Below are positions 9,620-18,088 of a stretch of 64,000 bases of DNA, one piece after another. A program made the translations under genes and the position numbers. This DNA is from Cupriavidus metallidurans CH34. Lineage in GTDB: Bacteria > Pseudomonadota > Gammaproteobacteria > Burkholderiales > Burkholderiaceae. Location of the stretch: assembly GCF_000196015.1 (NCBI RefSeq), contig NC_007973.1, positions 1,426,001 through 1,490,000 of the forward strand. Reading direction: 5' to 3'. Numbering within the stretch: position 1 is the first letter of the stretch; each line of letters begins with the position of its first letter. A model generated the notes under the pieces. That model did not search any database. It had not been told where the DNA came from and saw nothing but the letters and a program-made list of their open reading frames with translations.

Positions 9620-11131
9620 TCACAGTTTGATGCAAACGTTTTTGAGTTCCGTGTAGAACTCCAGCGAGTGGACTCCGCCCTCGCGCCCGATACCCGACTG
9701 CTTGGCCCCGCCGAACGGCGTGCGCAAATCGCGCAGGAACCAGGAGTTCACCCACGCAATGCCGACCTCGATGGCCCCCGCCACGCGGTGCGCACGCGAC
9801 AGATTGGTGGTCCAGATCGCCGTGGCCAGGCCGTAGTCGTTATCGTTGGCACGGCGGATCACCTCTTCTTCGCTGTCGAATGGCATGACCAGCACGCAAG
9901 GGCCGAAGATCTCCTCGCGGGCAATTACCGAGTCGTCGCCCAAGCCCGTCCAGATGGTGGGCTGTACCCACGCGCCGCCTTTGAGCGCGTCCGGCATATC
10001 GGGTACACCGCCGCCCGCCACCACCGTCGCGCCCGCTTCAACCGCCTTCTTGTAATACGACAGCACCTTGTCACGATGCTCTTGCGAAATCAACGGGCCC
10101 ATGCCGGTGGCCGGATCTTCCGGGCGGCCGAGCTGCATGCCTTCAGCGCCTTTTTTGAGCGCGGAGACAAAACGATCAAAGATGGGGCGCTCGACATATA
10201 CCCGCTCGGTACCCAGGCAGACCTGGCCACAGTTGGCGAAGCACGAGCGCAGCGTGCCTTCAATGGCGGCGTCGAAGTCGCAGTCGGCAAACACGATGGC
10301 AGCGTTCTTGCCGCCCATCTCCAGACTCACGGGGCGCGCACCGTCAGCCGCGGCCTTCATGATGGCCGCACCCGTGCGGGTTTCACCGGTGAAGGTGATG
10401 GCGTTGATGCCGCGGTGGGTGGTGAGGAATTCGCCGGTGGAGTTGGGGCCGAAGCCGTGCACGACGTTGTAGACCCCTCGCGGCACGCCCGCCGCGTTCA
10501 TCACCTCGCCCAGCAATGCAGCGGTCTGCGGCGTCTCTTCGGAGGGCTTGACCACAACGGTGTTGCCACAGGCCAGCGCTGGGCCGACTTTCCAGGTCAT
10601 CAGCAGCAGTGGCAGGTTCCATGGACAGATCACCCCGACCACCCCGACCGGTCGACGCATGGCGTAGTTGATCGCCCCGACACCATCCGGTGTAGGCATT
10701 TCAAAAAACTCAGTGGGCACGTTCTTCACCACGTCGGCGAAGATCTTGAAATTGGCCGCCCCACGCGGAATGTCCACATGCCGCGCCAGGCTCATAGGCT
10801 TGCCCGTGTCCTCTACCTCAGCGGCCAGGAAGTCGTCAAAACGACGGTTGATGCCGTCGGCCACCGCGTACAGCACTTCCACGCGCTGGGCCAAGCTCAT
10901 GCGCCCCCACGCTCCCTTGAGCGCGGCCTGCGCCGCAGCCACCGCCGCGTCGACTTCGGCACGGCCGGCTTCGGCCACCTTGGCAATGACCGCGTTGTTC
11001 AACGGCGAGCGCTTCTCGAACCAACGCTGACCCGGCACATATTCGCCGTTGATGAAGTTGTGGATTTCTTTAGCACGAGCGCCGGACTGGTTTCCAGTGC
11101 TCGCGGTCGCTTGGGGATCGGTAATCAGCAT
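9620..11131 (-). CDS. dmpC: 2-hydroxymuconic semialdehyde dehydrogenase
   Basis: Oxidises the ring-fission product of catechol to 2-hydroxymuconate with NAD+, the entry to the dehydrogenative branch. The 503-residue aldehyde dehydrogenase has the NAD-binding FTGETRTG segment near residue 247, the general base E271 (SLEMGGK) and the nucleophile C305 (CGQVCLG). With no dmpD hydrolase gene in the cluster, this enzyme is the only visible route from the semialdehyde, so ketones formed from 3-substituted catechols have no obvious exit here. It begins a clearly more GC-rich stretch (5.99-11.13 kb) than its neighbours. Confidence 0.94.
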   Translation of the reverse strand: MLITDPQATASTGNQSGARAKEIHNFINGEYVPGQRWFEKRSPLNNAVIAKVAEAGRAEVDAAVAAAQAALKGAWGRMSLAQRVEVLYAVADGINRRFDDFLAAEVEDTGKPMSLARHVDIPRGAANFKIFADVVKNVPTEFFEMPTPDGVGAINYAMRRPVGVVGVICPWNLPLLLMTWKVGPALACGNTVVVKPSEETPQTAALLGEVMNAAGVPRGVYNVVHGFGPNSTGEFLTTHRGINAITFTGETRTGAAIMKAAADGARPVSLEMGGKNAAIVFADCDFDAAIEGTLRSCFANCGQVCLGTERVYVERPIFDRFVSALKKGAEGMQLGRPEDPATGMGPLISQEHRDKVLSYYKKAVEAGATVVAGGGVPDMPDALKGGAWVQPTIWTGLGDDSVIAREEIFGPCVLVMPFDSEEEVIRRANDNDYGLATAIWTTNLSRAHRVAGAIEVGIAWVNSWFLRDLRTPFGGAKQSGIGREGGVHSLEFYTELKNVCIKL

Positions 11132-11197
11132 GATGTTTCAGTAAACTTCCTTGTTAGGCAAATGTGGTCGCGGCGGCAGTCGACTTTCCGGAAAGAT

Positions 11198-11647
11198 TCA
11201 GGTTTGAGTTAGACCTAGCAGGCTCAATCCGGCTTGCGCACAGTGCTCGTCCTGCTCTTCGGTACCGCCAGACACGCCAATACCCCCGATGCGATGGCCA
11301 CTTTCAACAATCGGCAAACCACCGCCGAAGGCGATGAAGCGGGGCCTTCGCACGATGCCTTGGCGGACCGCTTCGGAATGACTCAGCAAGGCCTCACTCC
11401 ACCGACTGGTCGGTAAGCCGAAACTGGCTGCCGTGTATGCCTTGTCGATGGCGATCTCGATGGAGTGCAACGGCGCTCCAGGCATGCGCAGAAACGCGGC
11501 AAGATTCCCCGCCACATCGACCACCGCGATGTTCACGCATACGCCGAGGCGCTGCGCGTGCAGCGCAGCTGCCTCGACGACGCGGTTAGCCGCAGGCCAG
11601 TTGATCAGCCGCGCCTCGACGCTATGAAGTGAGTCAGCCTGAGTCAT
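11198..11647 (-). CDS. GlcG/HbpS-like (DUF336) heme-binding-type protein
   Basis: The 149-residue protein matches the GlcG/HbpS (DUF336) family: a central CVNIAVVDVAGNLAAFLRM strand-turn, then KAYTAAS, RQGIVRRPRFIAFGGGLPI and IGGIGVSGGT. Family members bind heme or act as small accessory proteins, and they recur in phenol meta-pathway clusters. The biochemical role there is not settled to my knowledge. Here it lies between catechol 2,3-dioxygenase (22 bp away) and the semialdehyde dehydrogenase, near where dmpD would stand in other clusters. It has no homology to a hydrolase and does not replace DmpD. A role in maintaining or reactivating the dioxygenase is speculation. Confidence 0.85.
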   Translation of the reverse strand: MTQADSLHSVEARLINWPAANRVVEAAALHAQRLGVCVNIAVVDVAGNLAAFLRMPGAPLHSIEIAIDKAYTAASFGLPTSRWSEALLSHSEAVRQGIVRRPRFIAFGGGLPIVESGHRIGGIGVSGGTEEQDEHCAQAGLSLLGLTQT

Positions 11648-11668
11648 GTGCTATCTCCTGCGTGGCAG

Positions 11669-12613
11669 TCAGGTGTAAACCTCGGTGAATGACTGGACCA
11701 ACTCACCGGTGTGATAGAAGATGCCGCTGCCGAGATGCTCTTCCGTCCAGGTCGTCACAGGCCGATCAGGTTGAGCGAGGTAGCCCAGGCCGGCAAAGGT
11801 CTCGTTGCGATTCCCACTTGGATCGAAGAAATAGATCGTCTCCCCGCGGGTAATCCCATGGCGAGTCGGCGCCACGTCGATCTTGACCTTGTTCTTGGCC
11901 ATGACGTCAGCCGATTTCAGTACGTCATGCCACGAGTCGAGGAAGAAGGCAATGTGGTGCAAGCCATTGCGAGGCCCACCTACGAAAGCGATGTCGTGCG
12001 GCGTGGACGTGCGGAACATCCACGTTGCAGCCTGAATGCTACTATCCGGACCTACCATAACTTGCTCAGCCAGATAAAAGTCCAGGCATTCCTTCATGAA
12101 CCGGGTATTTTCCGCCACCCGATTCACGCCCGTCTCCGGATTGAGTTCACACATCAATAGGCAGTGATCCAGCCAATGGGCGCCTGCCCCCTTGACGTCA
12201 TCGGGCCACGGGTCAGGATTGGTCGTTCCGACTCCGGTGCCCACATATTCCTTCGTCGCAAACAGACGCATCTCATGTCCGCTCGGCAGGTTGAACTGCA
12301 GCATACGACCGGTCGAAGGAAGGGTACCTTCGGGGAGCATTTGTGTCTTGAAGCCATAGGCTTCGATACGCTTTTGCAGCGCGTCTAGGTCGGCGTCGTG
12401 CTCAACCTTGTAGGCGACATGGTTGAGCCCTGCTTGATCGGACGGCGTCAGAATAACGGAGTACTTGTCCCATTCGTCCCAGCACTTGAGGTACACGTTT
12501 CCATGTTCGTCCTCCATCGTCCTTTTCATTCCCAGGACGTTTTCGTAGTGCTTGATTGCCAACGCCATGTCCATCACTTTCAGACTGGCATGGCCGATTC
12601 GCATCACACCCAT
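11669..12613 (-). CDS. dmpB: catechol 2,3-dioxygenase (extradiol)
   Basis: Fe(II) extradiol enzyme that opens catechols beside the two hydroxyls to give 2-hydroxymuconic semialdehydes. The 314-residue protein has two vicinal-oxygen-chelate domains. The likely metal ligands are H150 (LDHCLL), H220 (GLHHIAF) and E271 ([10 protein letters not shown]), and the extradiol signature lies in the last third. It is slightly longer than XylE (307 aa) and resembles the TomB/TbuE type. It follows the ferredoxin gene by 17 bp, the usual dmpQB order, in which the ferredoxin can re-reduce inactivated iron. Confidence 0.94.
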   Translation of the reverse strand: MGVMRIGHASLKVMDMALAIKHYENVLGMKRTMEDEHGNVYLKCWDEWDKYSVILTPSDQAGLNHVAYKVEHDADLDALQKRIEAYGFKTQMLPEGTLPSTGRMLQFNLPSGHEMRLFATKEYVGTGVGTTNPDPWPDDVKGAGAHWLDHCLLMCELNPETGVNRVAENTRFMKECLDFYLAEQVMVGPDSSIQAATWMFRTSTPHDIAFVGGPRNGLHHIAFFLDSWHDVLKSADVMAKNKVKIDVAPTRHGITRGETIYFFDPSGNRNETFAGLGYLAQPDRPVTTWTEEHLGSGIFYHTGELVQSFTEVYT

Positions 12614-12630
12614 GGTCTATCTCCTTCGGC

Positions 12631-12993
12631 TTATTTCGTTGAATCTTGGGCTACCTGAAAGCTCAACCCTTTGAAAAAGGGCTTTTGCATCTTGCCGACC
12701 ACCTCCAGTTCTACATCATCAGTGGGCGCCACCCGGCACGCCAGCACCACACCTTGCGCTTCTTCCGCCTCGGAAATGTGCGCACGGCTCATTGCTCCTG
12801 TTTTGCGCACGCTGCCTCTGCACACTGCGACCTTACACACCCCGCACCCGCCGCTAAGGCAACCAACTGGTATGCCGCGACGCCCAAGGCGTGCCATGCC
12901 GGCAAGCAGAGACTCACCGAGAGCGCAGCTGAAACGCTCGCCGGTCTGCTTGACGGTCACGTAGACCTTCCCGTCCTGAGTAGTCACGATCAC
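12631..12993 (-). CDS. dmpQ: plant-type [2Fe-2S] ferredoxin for catechol dioxygenase reactivation
   Basis: XylT/DmpQ-like ferredoxins re-reduce the oxidised iron of catechol 2,3-dioxygenase, which substituted catechols inactivate. The 120-residue protein has cluster cysteines at about 45, 50, 53 and 86 (VGCLSGGCGVCKV ... LACR). The gene overlaps the end of the phenol hydroxylase reductase by 4 bp and precedes dmpB, the arrangement seen in dmp, xyl and tom clusters. The function follows from family and position. Confidence 0.9.
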   Translation of the reverse strand: MIVTTQDGKVYVTVKQTGERFSCALGESLLAGMARLGRRGIPVGCLSGGCGVCKVAVCRGSVRKTGAMSRAHISEAEEAQGVVLACRVAPTDDVELEVVGKMQKPFFKGLSFQVAQDSTK

Positions 12994-14054
12994 ACCCTCT
13001 TGAAAAGCGGACTGCGTACTTGTTGGGCGTCGGCTGCGGAAATGAACTTCTCAAAATAGATGTCGCGTTCGAACAACCGGCCCTGGATCAGGGTCGTGAC
13101 GCAGGCGTCGATCATCGCCGGCGGCCCGCACAAATAGGCTTGGTGGCCGGAAAAGTTGTTCTGGAAATGAGCCTTGGCGACCTCGTGAACGAAACCCTGC
13201 GCCAAGGGATGCGTCGCACCTTCTGCTTTTTCCGATAGCGCCGGCACGTAGCTGAAGTTCGAATACCGCTGGCTGAGCTCGCGGAACTCGTCGTCGTAAT
13301 ACAGTTCTGCCTCATTGCGCTGGCCATAGACCAGAGTGATAGGCTTGCTCCATCCGCTTTGCAACAAGTCGAGAATCATCGACCGAGGGCTCGACAGGCC
13401 TGAACCACCTGCCATGAAAACCATGGGCTGGTCGGCTGACCTGCGCACGAAAAACCGGCCATAGGGACCCGTCACGTGCAGAATGTTCCCCACCGCCAGT
13501 TGTTCATGGATGTAACCCGTGCCCTGTCCTCCCGGAACCCGGCGAATATTGAGCTCGATCTCTCCCGTTGCTGCGACGTCCGCAGGTGAATTGGCGATGG
13601 AAAACGCCCGTGTCTGGCGCAACTCGGGAATTTCAAGTTGCACGTACTGACCCGCCTGAAAATGAATCGGTTGATCGAGTCTCAGGAAGACGGCTTTGAT
13701 CGTCGGTGTGAGTTGCTCGATGCGTGTCACCTCGGCATTGAAATCCTCGACCGGGATGACTTCGGCGTCCGGGTCTTCCTCGATGTCGGCCTCGATGGTC
13801 GTGTCATCGAGCAAGGTGGCACAGCAGGCCAACGCCTTGCGCTCCTCGCGCTCGAAGTCCATCAGCGCGAAGAGATTCGCATCGCCGAGATCGACTTCTC
13901 CGTCACACACCTGCACCTTGCAGGTTCCACATAGCCCGTGACCACACGCGTGCGGAATGTAAATGCCTTGGCGCAAGGCCGCGTCGAGTATAGTTTGCCC
14001 TTCCTCCACCTCAATGGTGGCACCCAGGGGCTGAATGTTGAGTTGGTAGGTCAT
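12990..14054 (-). CDS. dmpP: phenol hydroxylase reductase component P5
   Basis: FAD and [2Fe-2S] NADH reductase that supplies electrons directly to the phenol hydroxylase. The 354-residue protein has an N-terminal plant-type ferredoxin domain (CGHGLCGTCKVQ, with the fourth cysteine in ALACCAT), an FAD domain with RAFSIAN near residue 155, and a nucleotide-binding GGSGLSS. Length and order match DmpP/TomA5. It lies ~80 bp after dmpO and overlaps dmpQ. Confidence 0.94.
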   Translation of the reverse strand: MTYQLNIQPLGATIEVEEGQTILDAALRQGIYIPHACGHGLCGTCKVQVCDGEVDLGDANLFALMDFEREERKALACCATLLDDTTIEADIEEDPDAEVIPVEDFNAEVTRIEQLTPTIKAVFLRLDQPIHFQAGQYVQLEIPELRQTRAFSIANSPADVAATGEIELNIRRVPGGQGTGYIHEQLAVGNILHVTGPYGRFFVRRSADQPMVFMAGGSGLSSPRSMILDLLQSGWSKPITLVYGQRNEAELYYDDEFRELSQRYSNFSYVPALSEKAEGATHPLAQGFVHEVAKAHFQNNFSGHQAYLCGPPAMIDACVTTLIQGRLFERDIYFEKFISAADAQQVRSPLFKRV

Positions 14055-14132
14055 TGTTCAAATCGCCGGAGGCCAATCACACCGCGGCCTGTAACTTCGG
14101 CTGCAGTGTGATTGCGCTGCCATGACGCAATC

Positions 14133-14489
14133 TCAATTGCAGGAACCGCTCAGACCGTTCAAGCCAGGCGTGCGAAAGCGGATCACGTCTTTGTGCGTCA
14201 GACCGTTTTCAGCCAGCGACTTCGCTGGGTCGGGATGCCACGGCTGGCCGGACTTAAACCACTGCACCTGGCTCCAGTCGATTTTTGAGAAATCGGGGTG
14301 ATAGCCATAAGTGCCGGGCAACACCTGGGTGCACAGCGCACCGAACAACGTGTCCGACGGCAGGGGCAAGGCAACAGGTGCCGCAAACAACAGATGGTCT
14401 TCCCAGCCGATAAACAGCAACGGCGCCGGAAAGTTTTCGCGCGCGTCTCGTGCCGGGAACTTGTAGGGTTTGAGGGCAACAACGCTCAT
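14133..14489 (-). CDS. dmpO: phenol hydroxylase component P4
   Basis: Small subunit of the phenol hydroxylase, corresponding to the gamma-type subunit of the oligomer. The start at 14489 overlaps the stop of the large subunit by 4 bp (ATGA) and gives MSVVALKPYKFPARD, the family N-terminus; a longer ORF runs antiparallel-looking sequence into dmpN and is rejected. The 118 residues include the conserved FPAPLLFIGWEDHLLFAAP and YGYHPDFSKIDW segments of DmpO/TomA4. Coupled translation with dmpN fits stoichiometric assembly. Confidence 0.92.
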   Translation of the reverse strand: MSVVALKPYKFPARDARENFPAPLLFIGWEDHLLFAAPVALPLPSDTLFGALCTQVLPGTYGYHPDFSKIDWSQVQWFKSGQPWHPDPAKSLAENGLTHKDVIRFRTPGLNGLSGSCN

Positions 14490-16045
14490 TTGGCTTCTCC
14501 TTGCAAGACCTCTCCACGCCAGGCAGCAAAGTTCTTTTGGTCTTCCGACCCCTCGAAATCGAAGTTGTCCCGGCCTACATTCAGGTTGTAGTAGTCGAGC
14601 AAGGCCATCAAGGGATCGAAACCTTCCTTGGTCGGATCGGCATCCGGCTTGAAACAGTTTCCTTGATACACTTGCTGCGGCGGAAGCCATGACTGCACGA
14701 ACTTCTCGGGTTCGTTGTCAAAAATCTCCTTGCAGTGGTCGCTGCAGAAGTGATACTTGTCGCCGAGGTAGTCCGACTCGCGATAGCAGATCTTGGTTGC
14801 GTCGCCAGGCTCGGTGAATATCATCGGAATCTGGCAGGTAGTGCAGAGCATCGGCAGCGTCTTGTTGTAGAAACGGTTGCCCTTGGCGGCCTGCTCGCGC
14901 CAGTAGTCCCAACGCGGACGGTAATACTTGTCGAACGTCTCGGGGTACTTCTCCGACAGCCACCCCATTTCTTCTTCTGTGGGAACCCAGGTGTGGATGG
15001 GGGCCGCGGCGTTATAGTTATAGAACACGGCGAAGGTCTGATGGCTGATGTGGTCCTTGCCTTCGCAAGCCTGGTCCCAGCCCTTGGGCTTGCGGATGCC
15101 GTAACGCGCCAGATCCTTGAACAGCGCGCCGCCGTTCTGCTCGACGTACATCTCCCAGCTCTCGCGCCAGCTCATCACCCGGTTGGGCAGCATGTAGTCC
15201 TGCATCATGGCCACGATGCTCAACAGCCGATAGCCGCGCCAGAACCACTTGTCGATCCAGCGCTGCACGATGGGCACGTTGTCCGGATCCTGTTCCAGCA
15301 TGAACTTGATGCATTCGATGCCGAGTGTCATGTGGCGCGATTCGTCACTTTGCGCCGAAAAACCGAAGGTGACCGTCGACATGTCCCCGTTGTAAGCAGC
15401 ACCCGACATGAAGGGGACAAACAGCAGGTTGGTCAACACATATTCGAACGAAAAGCTCACCGCGGTAAGAAACTCGAACGGTCCACCGGTGGCCGCGTCT
15501 TCAAAAAATGACTTGGGCACCGACAAATACCAGACCCGGTCGTACCAATGGATGGAGTTGTGCAGGCCGTTAAAATACTTGTTGTAGTGCGAGAGAGCAT
15601 GCATTTCGGTCTGGAAGTGACGCAGCTCGTCGATGGACTGCATCTGGCAAGCAACACGCGCCCCTTCACCCGTAAAATGCCGACCAACGTGGGCAAAACC
15701 TCGGTGTGCCATATACTCCAGCGGTGTCACACCCTGGATAAACACCTTGAGTGCGTTGACATAGCGCGCGTCGGAAATGCTCAACTGCCCGTTGTTCTGC
15801 GCGAAAGCGTCGATGACGGCGTAAAGCTTTTTTTCCTTCTCGCCCTGATATTTCCAGTAGGCGTCCATGGTCAGGCGGAAGGGGTCTTCCCATTTATCCC
15901 AATCGTGGATCTTTATGCTTTCGTACTTGTCGTACGGAAACACTTTTTCCATCGGCTGGTAGCTGGTCTGCCAGCCAAGACCGCGGGTCATCGCTGCGTA
16001 GCGATCCTTTAAACCGAGTTTCTTCTTCTGCACAGAAGTGTCCAT
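14486..16045 (-). CDS. dmpN: phenol hydroxylase large (catalytic) component P3
   Basis: Catalytic di-iron subunit converting phenol, cresols or (in toluene 2-monooxygenase types) toluene to catechols. The 519-residue protein has ligands E110, E140 and H143 (DELRH), E201 (FSFEYVL), and E235 and H238 (DESRH). Residues V106 and A113 match the TomA3 positions known to shape regiospecificity. Cysteine pairs near the C-terminus (CTTC and CSDHC) fit the structural zinc site of phenol hydroxylases. The numbering matches TomA3 of Burkholderia G4, so it may oxidise toluene as well as phenol, but substrate range is not provable from the sequence. Confidence 0.95.
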   Translation of the reverse strand: MDTSVQKKKLGLKDRYAAMTRGLGWQTSYQPMEKVFPYDKYESIKIHDWDKWEDPFRLTMDAYWKYQGEKEKKLYAVIDAFAQNNGQLSISDARYVNALKVFIQGVTPLEYMAHRGFAHVGRHFTGEGARVACQMQSIDELRHFQTEMHALSHYNKYFNGLHNSIHWYDRVWYLSVPKSFFEDAATGGPFEFLTAVSFSFEYVLTNLLFVPFMSGAAYNGDMSTVTFGFSAQSDESRHMTLGIECIKFMLEQDPDNVPIVQRWIDKWFWRGYRLLSIVAMMQDYMLPNRVMSWRESWEMYVEQNGGALFKDLARYGIRKPKGWDQACEGKDHISHQTFAVFYNYNAAAPIHTWVPTEEEMGWLSEKYPETFDKYYRPRWDYWREQAAKGNRFYNKTLPMLCTTCQIPMIFTEPGDATKICYRESDYLGDKYHFCSDHCKEIFDNEPEKFVQSWLPPQQVYQGNCFKPDADPTKEGFDPLMALLDYYNLNVGRDNFDFEGSEDQKNFAAWRGEVLQGEAK

Positions 16046-16067
16046 TTCAATTTCCTCTTTGCCGTGT

Positions 16068-16337
16068 TCAGTGTTTCCAGCTCAGCGTGAACTGTTCGTC
16101 ATCCTCGTCGATATATCCGGACAAGGTGATTAGGTTGATGTGGATTTGCTGGAGATCGAACTTCATGCCGATCCTGTCTTCGATGCTTCGACGGTTTATT
16201 GTGAGATGCCCGGGCGCATCGATCTTCACCATGCCAGGCGACTCTGTGGCGACCGCATTAGGGTTATCAGCGAGAATCGCCTCCACCACCGATCGAGACT
16301 CCTCGTTAGCCTGAAACGCGATAAATACGTTAGACAT
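16068..16337 (-). CDS. dmpM: phenol hydroxylase effector component P2
   Basis: Cofactor-free coupling protein that binds the hydroxylase to activate turnover. Two ATG codons lie 6 bp apart. The downstream one (16337) is preferred because it is about 6 nt from an AGAGGA site and gives MSNVFIAFQANEESRSVVE, the DmpM N-terminus. The 89-residue product has the usual IKIDAPGHLTINR-like core (here VKIDAPGHLTINRRSIEDRIG). It lies between the beta and alpha subunit genes, as in dmpKLMNOP. Confidence 0.93.
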   Translation of the reverse strand: MSNVFIAFQANEESRSVVEAILADNPNAVATESPGMVKIDAPGHLTINRRSIEDRIGMKFDLQQIHINLITLSGYIDEDDEQFTLSWKH

Positions 16338-16376
16338 GAACATTCCTCTATGACGGTCAGGAATATAAATTAGCGG

Positions 16377-17372
16377 TTACAGAACAATCCCGGCCTTCGC
16401 AACGCGGGCACGAAGTCGCTGCCTTACTTCTTCCAAGGCGTCGTGGCCGTTTTCCGCCAAAGCCATTTCAGCGACAGGCAACAACGCTGACGCCGCCTGA
16501 TCTTCCCAGGTACGCAACCAGTGAATGAGCAGCGCTTTGTTATCCTCCGATTCCGTCGCCATGGTCTTCACTACCGCATCGACCCAGCGACTGGATTCGT
16601 CATGCCACGCGGGCATGAAAGTGGTTAGCATTGCCACTGCGCTACCACCGTTGAGTGCGATGTAATCGTCGACGAAAGCGCCGTAGATCATGGGATAAAG
16701 AAGACCGTCGAGCGCCAGATTTTGGGCGACGAACAGTTCCACCGGGTCTTGCAGCACCAGAGTGTTTTCCACATAACGACGCAACGGTTGCCAATCGGGA
16801 CTCGTCATCCAGGCTTGCTTGGCTTCGTCAAGAAGATCGGGCCCGGACATTACCAGCGCCAGTCGTGTGAGATACTGCGCTACACCCAGATTGTCCATTG
16901 CGTGGAACATAGCCGGCGCAGTGAAGGTCGTGCCATAACCCAAGGCACAGATCTGGGAGTTGTTCATGTTCGCGCCCCAGGCCGCGTGGCGCAAAGGCAC
17001 GAGAACGGAAAGCGCCTGTTGTCGAACCTCATCGGAAACGAGATCGATCATGCCGCGCGACTCGACAAACTCGAAGTTGGATTCCATCGCGTCTTGCTGC
17101 CGCGCTCGGGTCATCGTCCACGACGCGTAGTAGAACTGACGCGGGTCTTTCAGCGCATACCAGTCCTTCATTTGGATCGCGGTGCGCGACGTGTCGAACA
17201 GTTCATGCTCGGGATCCCACGTGGGCCGGTAATGAAAATTCGCTGCCGGTTGAGCACCTACAGTGCCTTCCTGATAGCGCGAAGCGGCTTTATCGGCTCC
17301 GATGTATTGAGCCACGTGCGTGTAGGTGTGACGCAGTGGTTTGATTTCCCGCGTCTTCAAATCGATGGTCAT
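16377..17372 (-). CDS. dmpL: phenol hydroxylase component P1 (beta subunit)
   Basis: Non-catalytic partner of the large subunit in the phenol hydroxylase core. The 331-residue protein matches DmpL/TomA1 in length. It shows the conserved YALKDPRQFYYASWTMTRARQ segment followed by a helical bundle that lacks ExxH iron-binding motifs. It follows the small P0 gene by ~87 bp and precedes dmpM by ~39 bp. It is a distant paralogue of the toluene-type beta subunit at 2107-3093. Confidence 0.93.
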   Translation of the reverse strand: MTIDLKTREIKPLRHTYTHVAQYIGADKAASRYQEGTVGAQPAANFHYRPTWDPEHELFDTSRTAIQMKDWYALKDPRQFYYASWTMTRARQQDAMESNFEFVESRGMIDLVSDEVRQQALSVLVPLRHAAWGANMNNSQICALGYGTTFTAPAMFHAMDNLGVAQYLTRLALVMSGPDLLDEAKQAWMTSPDWQPLRRYVENTLVLQDPVELFVAQNLALDGLLYPMIYGAFVDDYIALNGGSAVAMLTTFMPAWHDESSRWVDAVVKTMATESEDNKALLIHWLRTWEDQAASALLPVAEMALAENGHDALEEVRQRLRARVAKAGIVL

Positions 17373-17459
17373 TAACTGCTCCTGTGGTTGTGAACCGGGA
17401 TGGGATGCGATCAGACTAGGCGCGCTTCATCAGGCTGCTCGGCGCTGCTCACAAGAAAA

Positions 17460-17684
17460 TCAATGCCGCACAATCTCGCCGAAGGCATCCAATCGCGTCA
17501 CCTTCTGCGCGAGGCAAAATTCTTCGAACGCAGCAATAGGCAGCATGAGCTCGACACAGAGCTCGGGGGTGCCGACTGAAAATTCGAACTGGACGAATCC
17601 CTGTGTGTTGATGGCGGTAACGCTGACAAACCTGAGGTTCGGATCGAACCTGGGTTCCGCCTCAAGGGCTGCTTGCTTGTGCAT
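17460..17684 (-). CDS. dmpK: phenol hydroxylase assembly component P0
   Basis: Small protein needed to build active phenol hydroxylase, thought to help load iron into the hydroxylase. A TTG start at 17720 would overlap the sigma-54 -12 element, so the ATG at 17684, with GGAG nine nucleotides upstream, is chosen. It gives 74 residues beginning MHKQAALEAEPRFDPNLRFV. The core FEFSVGTPELCVELMLPIAAFEEFC resembles DmpK/TomA0. It is the first gene of the 22-gene array, about 25 nt downstream of the predicted transcription start. Confidence 0.88.
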   Translation of the reverse strand: MHKQAALEAEPRFDPNLRFVSVTAINTQGFVQFEFSVGTPELCVELMLPIAAFEEFCLAQKVTRLDAFGEIVRH

Positions 17685-17720
17685 CGCCTGTGTCTCCGAT
17701 TCTGTGTTTTGATATCTCAA

Positions 17721-17736
17721 AGCAAGTCGCGTCCCA
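17721..17736 (-). promoter_or_regulatory. sigma-54 (-24/-12) promoter of the aromatic operon
   Basis: Read on the minus strand the sequence is TGGGACGCGACTTGCT, matching the consensus TGGCAC-N5-TTGC(A/T) at all but one position and with exact GG-N10-GC spacing. The predicted start lies about 12 bp further on, just upstream of dmpK. Phenol and toluene operons of this type are driven by sigma-54 with an effector-sensing activator (DmpR, TbuT, MopR or TomR type). No such activator gene is present in the window. Confidence 0.8.
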
Positions 17737-17755
17737 TCGGCAGAAATGAGCCTTT

Positions 17756-17774
17756 ATTGCTGCTTTGCAGCAAT
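17756..17774. repeat. perfect inverted repeat upstream of the sigma-54 promoter
   Basis: ATTGCTGC-TTT-GCAGCAAT: 8-bp perfect arms around a 3-bp centre, about 20 bp upstream of the -24 element. It could be an operator or activator site, or a hairpin. Activator sites for DmpR-type proteins normally lie 100-200 bp upstream, so this one is unusually close. No T-run follows, so it is not a standard terminator. Confidence 0.5.
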
Positions 17775-18088
17775 GCATTTACAGGTGAGCTGCTGCGGGA
17801 TCGTCATCTGTCGCAATTCGGCCCAAGCATCCTGCGTTAAACGGCCAGATGCTTCCTGCGTTTGGGCGCCGCCTTCTGCCAGGCACAAACCGAAGGACGC
17901 AGGTCAGCACAACCGTCACACAGAATCGATACAACACAGGGTATCTACGGAGGTGCCAGCGAACGAGGTCAAGCTCATTGTGCAATCGCACATCGAAAAA
18001 TCTCTGGGGTGCTGTCATAAAATTCGCGAACTAGGAAAGGGGCGCAGGTCGCTTAGATCAGAAATTTCTGAAATGCACACCCCAGCAA

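Noticed and set aside
17685..17720. TTG start giving a longer dmpK product
   Set aside because: It would place the start codon immediately next to the sigma-54 -12 element, upstream of the predicted transcription start.
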